From Bacteriovoracaceae bacterium UBA4573 (GTDB taxonomy: Bacteria > Bdellovibrionota > UBA1018 > UBA923): DNA of 43,215 bases. The stretch lies in NCBI GenBank assembly GCA_002387735.1, contig DGKJ01000003.1, forward strand, positions 1 through 43,215. The letters run 5' to 3'. This document shows positions 39,480 to 43,215 of the stretch, in pieces. Position numbers and translations under genes: made by a program. Position 1 is the first letter of the stretch. Every line of letters starts with the position of its first letter. Under the pieces are notes generated by a model. That model was not told the DNA's origin, searched no databases, and worked only from the letters and a program-made list of their open reading frames with translations.

Positions 39480-39513
39480 CATATTATAATATTATTATTT
39501 TATAATATGTCAA
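39480..39513 (-). promoter_or_regulatory. Promoter and operator of the sulfide operon
   Basis: On the - strand TTGACA (39513-39508), a 19-base spacer, TATAAT (39488-39483). The region from 39480 to 39509 is a perfect inverted repeat: arms CATATTATAA (39480-39489) and TTATAATATG (39500-39509) with ten bases between. One arm covers the -10 box and the other reaches into the -35 box, so a bound repressor would shut the promoter. The first ATG starts four bases after the -10 box. Confidence 0.8.
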
Positions 39514-39667
39514 GTGGCCAAAATGGCCCCTCGCTCTGGTGCCAAAAAAGCCCTGAATTTACTGGTAAAGCCCCCCTTGTCCCCTTTTTCCCTCGAGCGC
39601 GCCGCCCAGCAGTGGTTGGCACTAACCTTGCGATAGGAGAGTACGGCCTCGACGGAGGAGGCGCAGA

Positions 39668-40288
39668 ATGACTCGATGGATTGAAGTGATGCCGAGTTTT
39701 TATCAAACAAATTATCAGGGAGAGAATAATATGGAACGCCATGAAGGCAATAAACTCGAGGTGCAGACCAAGCGTGCATGGACGCGCGCTGAAGCAAAGG
39801 CCATTTGGAAGGCCAATTTTCGAGAATTATTGTTAATCGGGATGTTCGCAGGCCTCGGCGCTGCAGGCCTGCTTGCGGTAATGTTCGTAACCACTGCGCG
39901 AGCTGCACTCGCTCCTGGTGCGAGTGTGGTGCAGGAGCAAGTTTTCGAGTTCCAGGCGAATGGGAGTGCGGCCAAAAAAGCACTGGGGGATCTTCAGATT
40001 CGTCTGATCGAAAACGGCAGTCGTGCGGTGCGCGGCTCGATCTGGAGCATACAGTCAAAATCACGGAAGATTTTGGCGAACTGTGTGGAAGAGAAAATTG
40101 AAAGATTTTCTGCGCCACCCAGTGGTCCCAAACTCGTACACTTCGAATGCACGGACGCTTCGTTGGGTACGATGCGCATGCCGCTTATCATCGTGTGGAG
40201 TAACGCCAACGCCCCCAATGTTGCGCGAGCAAGTCTAGGGAGCGCTTTGTTTGGCAACAAACTCCAGGGCTCGTTAAAAAAACTCTGA
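39668..40288 (+). CDS. Single-pass membrane protein (hypothetical)
   Basis: 206 residues from ATG 39668, which has GGAGGAG seven bases upstream. A second in-frame ATG at 39731 also has a good site (AGGGAGA), giving 185 residues. After a charged cytoplasmic part (about 22-50, TKRAWTRAEAKAIWKANFRE), one hydrophobic segment follows (LLLIGMFAGLGAAGLLAVMFVTT, about 52-75), then a soluble domain of 130 residues probably outside the membrane (VQEQVFEFQANGSAAKKALGDLQIRLIENG, two Cys: ILANCVEEKI and VHFECTDASL). No family recognised. The stop abuts the stop of the convergent zinc-ribbon gene with no bases between. The 190 bases before it hold no clear promoter. Confidence 0.65.
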   Translation: MTRWIEVMPSFYQTNYQGENNMERHEGNKLEVQTKRAWTRAEAKAIWKANFRELLLIGMFAGLGAAGLLAVMFVTTARAALAPGASVVQEQVFEFQANGSAAKKALGDLQIRLIENGSRAVRGSIWSIQSKSRKILANCVEEKIERFSAPPSGPKLVHFECTDASLGTMRMPLIIVWSNANAPNVARASLGSALFGNKLQGSLKKL

Positions 40289-40837
40289 TTATTCCAGACG
40301 TCTTCGAAACAAAGACGCTTCCGCGGCCGTAAGCCCTTTCGGTGCCCGCTCAAGTAGCTCGAGCAGGGTGCGCGCGGATTTTTTACGAAACCAACCAAGT
40401 GGGATCCACGACGGAAGTGAAGCCCTGTAAATCGACAGACGGCTCTCAACACCACGTAAATCGAATCGAACGTCCGTATCTAATGACCGCAAATTCGCTA
40501 GATCGCGATAATAGACCTTCTCCCAACGTCGACCTCGGTCTAACACGACACTAAACCCTTCGGGGCCAAACGAGAGCGTTCCAATAGATGGCTCCAGCAG
40601 AGCTCCTGCTGGTCCGAATGCAATTTTCATTCGTAGAGTAAGATAAGGCGCAAACGAAGGGGTCGACGTTGATTCCACTTCAGTTCGACGGGATTGCGAA
40701 TCAGACGGCTGCGCACCAGAAGTAGCGTTGGCGGGCTGTTCGCGGGCTGGGGCCTGGCAGTTAGGGCAGATCACGGACCCATCGGTTTTGGTTTGAAGAC
40801 CTTCGGGAATGTAACTTCGGCAGGTTGGGCAACGCAT
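40289..40837 (-). CDS. Zinc-ribbon protein (hypothetical)
   Basis: 182 residues. An N-terminal zinc ribbon (CPTC ... CPNC, residues 3-27) is followed by a polar Ser/Gln/Thr-rich linker to about 62 and a soluble domain of about 120 residues with strands (YLTLRMKIAFGPAGALLEPSIGTLSFGPEGFSVVLDRGRRWEKVYYRDLANLRSL), which could be a PH-like barrel. The last part is basic and helical (RKKSARTLLELLERAPKG). No enzyme motif. It follows the SprT-like gene by eight bases and is likely the last gene of the mpl cluster. Its stop abuts that of the convergent membrane-protein gene. Function unknown. Confidence 0.65.
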   Translation of the reverse strand: MRCPTCRSYIPEGLQTKTDGSVICPNCQAPAREQPANATSGAQPSDSQSRRTEVESTSTPSFAPYLTLRMKIAFGPAGALLEPSIGTLSFGPEGFSVVLDRGRRWEKVYYRDLANLRSLDTDVRFDLRGVESRLSIYRASLPSWIPLGWFRKKSARTLLELLERAPKGLTAAEASLFRRRLE

Positions 40838-40845
40838 GATTACTT

Positions 40846-41328
40846 TTAACCCACCGCTATTTTCTGCACAAGCTCGAGCTTGTACTTGGAATTAAAACGC
40901 TGACCCGAACACGGGCCGCAACTCCAAACTCCACGGCGGCGTCGATAGTAAGGTACCTTGCATGACGGACATTTGTAGACGTAGCGCGCGTTCACCGGAG
41001 TAAGTCGAGAGTAGCGTTGAAAGCCGCATTCGTTAAGTTTGATCCAAAAAGCGGTATTGTGGCCACAGGGGCGCCCATGAAAGTCGAGCCAGTAGTGCAC
41101 CATTTCATGCCCTAGAGTGTCGGCAATTTCTTTCCAAGAATTGGCCATCGAAAGATAACGGGTACTGACTTGAATGAGCCGGCGGGGCTTGCGAAAATAT
41201 TGGCCGCCAGTTGTTTTGAGTCTGCCGGAAAAACGAACTTCGATCGGTGGTAGTACCCCTGCGAAATGGCGAAAGTTGAGTTCCCAAAATAGCGACATCA
41301 ATTGCCGATCGTAAAACCGTTCCGTCAC
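40846..41328 (-). CDS. SprT-like zinc metalloprotein
   Basis: 160 residues with the SprT/SPRTN layout: an N-terminal helical part (FWELNFRHFAGVLPPIEVRFSGRLKTTGGQY), the metalloprotease motif HEMVHYW (about 74-80; HExxH), a third His in GHNTAFW, and a C-terminal zinc ribbon with CPSC and CGPC. Relatives include SprT and the eukaryotic DNA-protein crosslink protease Spartan; the activity of bacterial SprT is less clear. The GTG start overlaps the mpl stop (GTGA). Nothing links it functionally to cell-wall recycling, so co-transcription may be accidental. Confidence 0.85.
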   Translation of the reverse strand: MTERFYDRQLMSLFWELNFRHFAGVLPPIEVRFSGRLKTTGGQYFRKPRRLIQVSTRYLSMANSWKEIADTLGHEMVHYWLDFHGRPCGHNTAFWIKLNECGFQRYSRLTPVNARYVYKCPSCKVPYYRRRRGVWSCGPCSGQRFNSKYKLELVQKIAVG

Positions 41329-42737
41329 TTCCCGAGCTCCGAAAGTAAATTTGGTAAAAGTCCGTCGAAACCGCCATTACTCATGACAACAACTACGTCG
41401 CCGGCCCGAAGATCAGAGGCAAATTGTTTAACTCCCGTTGCCGAAGTTTCGAGTTGTTTAGCTCTACGACCCCGTTCTTTGAGATCGGCGAGAAGTTCTT
41501 CAGAAGAAAACGTATCGGGCGATGGGGCTGCCGCGGTAGCGTTATACGGTTTCGCGATATAAACCAAATCGGCTGAGTCAAAACTCTCGGAATAGGCTTG
41601 TTGAAAAACTTTTTTTCGAGATGTTGCGCTTCGCGGTTCGAAACAAGCCACCAATCTGGCTTTAGGGTGACGCGCTCGCAAAGCACTCAGAGTTTCTCGA
41701 ACCGCCGTGGGATGGTGAGCGAAGTCGTCGATTAGGGTAATGTTTTTGACTACGCCGTAGACTTCTTGGCGTCGCTTAATTCCTTTGAAGGTTTCTAGGG
41801 CGGAAAAAACTTTGTCCATTGGCATATCCAAGAGACGACAAAGTGTTAACACGCCTGCAGCGTTTAGCACGTTGTGCCGCCCGGTCATTGAAAAGTTCAG
41901 TCGGTGTTCTTCGTCGCCAAATGACCAGAGAAACTTTGAACCAGTGGGGCCGAGTTCTAAGTTTGAGCAACGCGAATCTACTGCGTCACCGAAACCATAA
42001 CTCGTAACGATTCCGCGAGAACGATGAGCAACCCGCAGAGTAACTTCCGATTCGCCACACACCACCATGTTGCCACTTGGCGGAACCAGTGCCGCTAAGC
42101 GATCAAAGGCCTCGATCACGGAACCAATATTTGGGTAGATATCAGCATGATCGTATTCTATCGAAGTAAGAATCACGTCACGAGGTGAGTAGTGAGTGAA
42201 CTTCGGCACTTTATCAAAAAAAGCAGTGTCGTATTCGTCGCCCTCGAGGACCATGAATTTACTCGGGTGTACACGAAAACTTTCAGGAAAATTCTGCAGG
42301 ACGCCGCCTACGAAAAACGATGGATCTTCTCCACACTGCTCGAGGCACCAAGCCATGAGGCTTGCGGTGGTTGTTTTACCGTGAGTGCCGGCGACGACCA
42401 CGCTGTGCTTTTCGGGTAAGATCATTTTTTCGAGAGCGCTTGGTAGCGACAAATATGGCAATCCGCGTTCGAGCGCAGCTACCATTTCGACATTGTCCTT
42501 ACGAACGACGTTGCCAACAATCACCAGATCGGGCGCAGCTTTTTCCAAATTGGCGACCGCGTAAGGGGTGAATACTGGCACTTTAGCAGCGGCTAAAACG
42601 TCGCTCATAGGAGGGTAAATATTTTGATCGCTACCGGTGACTTCAACACCAGCTCGTTTGAGAAAAGCACAAAAAGAGCCCATGAGTGTGCCGGCACAAC
42701 CTATAACGTGAATTTTTTTGCCTGCGAATGATTTCAT
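41325..42737 (-). CDS. mpl: UDP-N-acetylmuramate:L-alanyl-gamma-D-glutamyl-meso-diaminopimelate ligase (murein peptide ligase)
   Basis: Mpl reloads recovered tripeptide onto UDP-MurNAc in peptidoglycan recycling. 470 residues of the Mur ligase family: N-terminal GCAGTLMGSFCAFLKRAGVEVTGSDQNIYPPMSD, ATP loop VAGTHGKTTTASLMAW, then the Mpl-specific LEGDEYDTAFFDKVPKFTHYSPRDVILTSIEYDHADIY, which sets it apart from MurC. GRHNVLNAAGVLTL and IDDFAHHPTAVRETL follow, and a C-terminal binding domain. TGGTGGGG before the ATG is a fair ribosome site. It lies 29 bases after the partial serine hydrolase and is coupled to the SprT-like gene. Confidence 0.93.
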   Translation of the reverse strand: MKSFAGKKIHVIGCAGTLMGSFCAFLKRAGVEVTGSDQNIYPPMSDVLAAAKVPVFTPYAVANLEKAAPDLVIVGNVVRKDNVEMVAALERGLPYLSLPSALEKMILPEKHSVVVAGTHGKTTTASLMAWCLEQCGEDPSFFVGGVLQNFPESFRVHPSKFMVLEGDEYDTAFFDKVPKFTHYSPRDVILTSIEYDHADIYPNIGSVIEAFDRLAALVPPSGNMVVCGESEVTLRVAHRSRGIVTSYGFGDAVDSRCSNLELGPTGSKFLWSFGDEEHRLNFSMTGRHNVLNAAGVLTLCRLLDMPMDKVFSALETFKGIKRRQEVYGVVKNITLIDDFAHHPTAVRETLSALRARHPKARLVACFEPRSATSRKKVFQQAYSESFDSADLVYIAKPYNATAAAPSPDTFSSEELLADLKERGRRAKQLETSATGVKQFASDLRAGDVVVVMSNGGFDGLLPNLLSELGK

Positions 42738-42766
42738 CGATGCCCCACCAGGAACCAGTGTACACT

Positions 42767-43215
42767 CTACGGTCGCGCAAAGCCAAGCTCGTGCATGAGC
42801 GAGTCATGAAATTCCGGTCGAAATTTTTTGATGGAATCGTTGCGGCGCGTCGGGTGCACGCGATTGGTAAGGAGCGTGACGATGAGTTCCCGATCCGGAT
42901 CGATCCACAAACTGGTGCCGGTAAATCCTAGGTGGCCTCGCGAATTTTTTGAAAAGTAACGACCAGTTGAGCTCTCCTGGCTAATGCCATCCCAGCCAAG
43001 AACGCGAGAACTGCCGACGACGTGAGTGGTGTTCCAGTATTTTTGAATTAATTTTTTTTGCAGGGGTTTTTCGCCAAGCAACCAGATTTTGGCTAGTGCC
43101 AGCACCGCTCGGGTGGTTCCGAATAATCCTGCGGGTCCCGCGACGCCACCGAGGACATAACAGTTGTCGTCGTGCACTTCGCCACGCCACACACGGCAAG
43201 GCACCTGCGCACCTC
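42767..43215 (-). CDS. Serine hydrolase of the beta-lactamase/PBP family, C-terminal part (cut by window edge)
   Basis: The frame is open to the right edge, so about 149 residues of the C terminus are seen. GEVHDDNCYVLGGVAGPAGLFGTTRAVLALAK is the usual late motif of class C beta-lactamase-related esterases and peptidases, and GHLGFTGTSLWIDPDRELIVTLLTNRVHPTR contains the H-x-G-F-T-G-T equivalent of the KTG triad. The catalytic SxxK and YxN must lie outside. Family members hydrolyse D-peptides, esters or remodel peptidoglycan, and some are fused to NagZ-type glucosaminidases. Position directly before mpl suggests muropeptide processing. The GTG at 43204 is internal, not the start. Confidence 0.8.
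   Translation of the reverse strand, partial: GAQVPCRVWRGEVHDDNCYVLGGVAGPAGLFGTTRAVLALAKIWLLGEKPLQKKLIQKYWNTTHVVGSSRVLGWDGISQESSTGRYFSKNSRGHLGFTGTSLWIDPDRELIVTLLTNRVHPTRRNDSIKKFRPEFHDSLMHELGFARP

Noticed and set aside
39510..40118. 202-codon frame on the - strand
   Set aside because: Antisense to the membrane protein at 39668-40288, which has ribosome sites and a membrane helix; the antisense product has none.

Overview
The window looks like a piece of a Gram-negative, motile, gene-dense bacterial chromosome. FliL, a lipoprotein, several outer-membrane barrels, two TolC-type channels, MlaC, Mpl and an O-antigen-ligase-like protein support this. The mixture of many exported proteins of unknown function, inositol-lipid genes and stand-alone HAMP proteins would fit Bdellovibrionota/Oligoflexia or another former deltaproteobacterial lineage. 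That placement is inference. No rRNA, tRNA, IS element, prophage or CRISPR array was seen. Genes are tightly packed, with many 4-base start/stop overlaps and several convergent genes that overlap at their 3' ends. No gene-free stretch exceeds 300 bases.

Layout. (1) 1-6.3 kb, + strand: end of fliL, then resB-ccsA (cytochrome c maturation), engB and an MMPL/RND exporter. (2) 6.3-14.3 kb: a surface and envelope block bounded at both ends by two paralogous mini-proteins (two membrane helices plus HAMP). Between them lie a fibronectin-like/barrel protein, an O-antigen-ligase-like polymerase, a Thr-rich secreted protein, a small twin-CxxC protein, a TolC and a small barrel protein. (3) 14.4-21.8 kb, - strand: one probable seven-gene operon, mlaC, tolC, myo-inositol-1-phosphate synthase, a CDP-alcohol phosphatidyltransferase with PI-synthase-type motifs, GtrA, a class III aminotransferase and a GT39-like transferase. 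It reads as a pathway for making, decorating and moving an inositol phospholipid. (4) 21.9-30.6 kb, + strand: exported dipeptidyl peptidase III, a 1247-residue orphan membrane protein, an AhpC-type peroxiredoxin, a lipoprotein with a DUF4097-like domain, and an exported methyltransferase-fold protein. (5) 30.6-35.6 kb: a coenzyme A block. The - strand operon runs KARI-like reductase, panB, coaX, coaBC, panC, with every junction overlapping. panD is divergent. There is no panE, and the KARI-like enzyme sits where ketopantoate reductase is needed. (6) 35.6-36.9 kb: seven 14-bp tandem repeats, a strong bidirectional terminator, and an outer-membrane-type protein with a near-consensus sigma-54 promoter. 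(7) 37.0-39.5 kb: a sulfide/persulfide detoxification operon (BigR/SqrR-type ArsR repressor, YgaP-like rhodanese, ETHE1/Blh-type dioxygenase, TauE/SafE exporter) whose promoter lies inside a perfect 10-10-10 inverted repeat. (8) 39.7-43.2 kb: a one-helix membrane protein, then a - strand cluster with a partial serine hydrolase, mpl (murein recycling), a SprT-like metalloprotein and a zinc-ribbon protein.

The strongest candidates for something new are the KARI-family enzyme as the probable ketopantoate reductase of a CoA operon, the seven-gene inositol-lipid operon, and a recurring promoter layout in which the -10 box lies 4-9 bases from the start codon, which predicts leaderless or nearly leaderless mRNAs.
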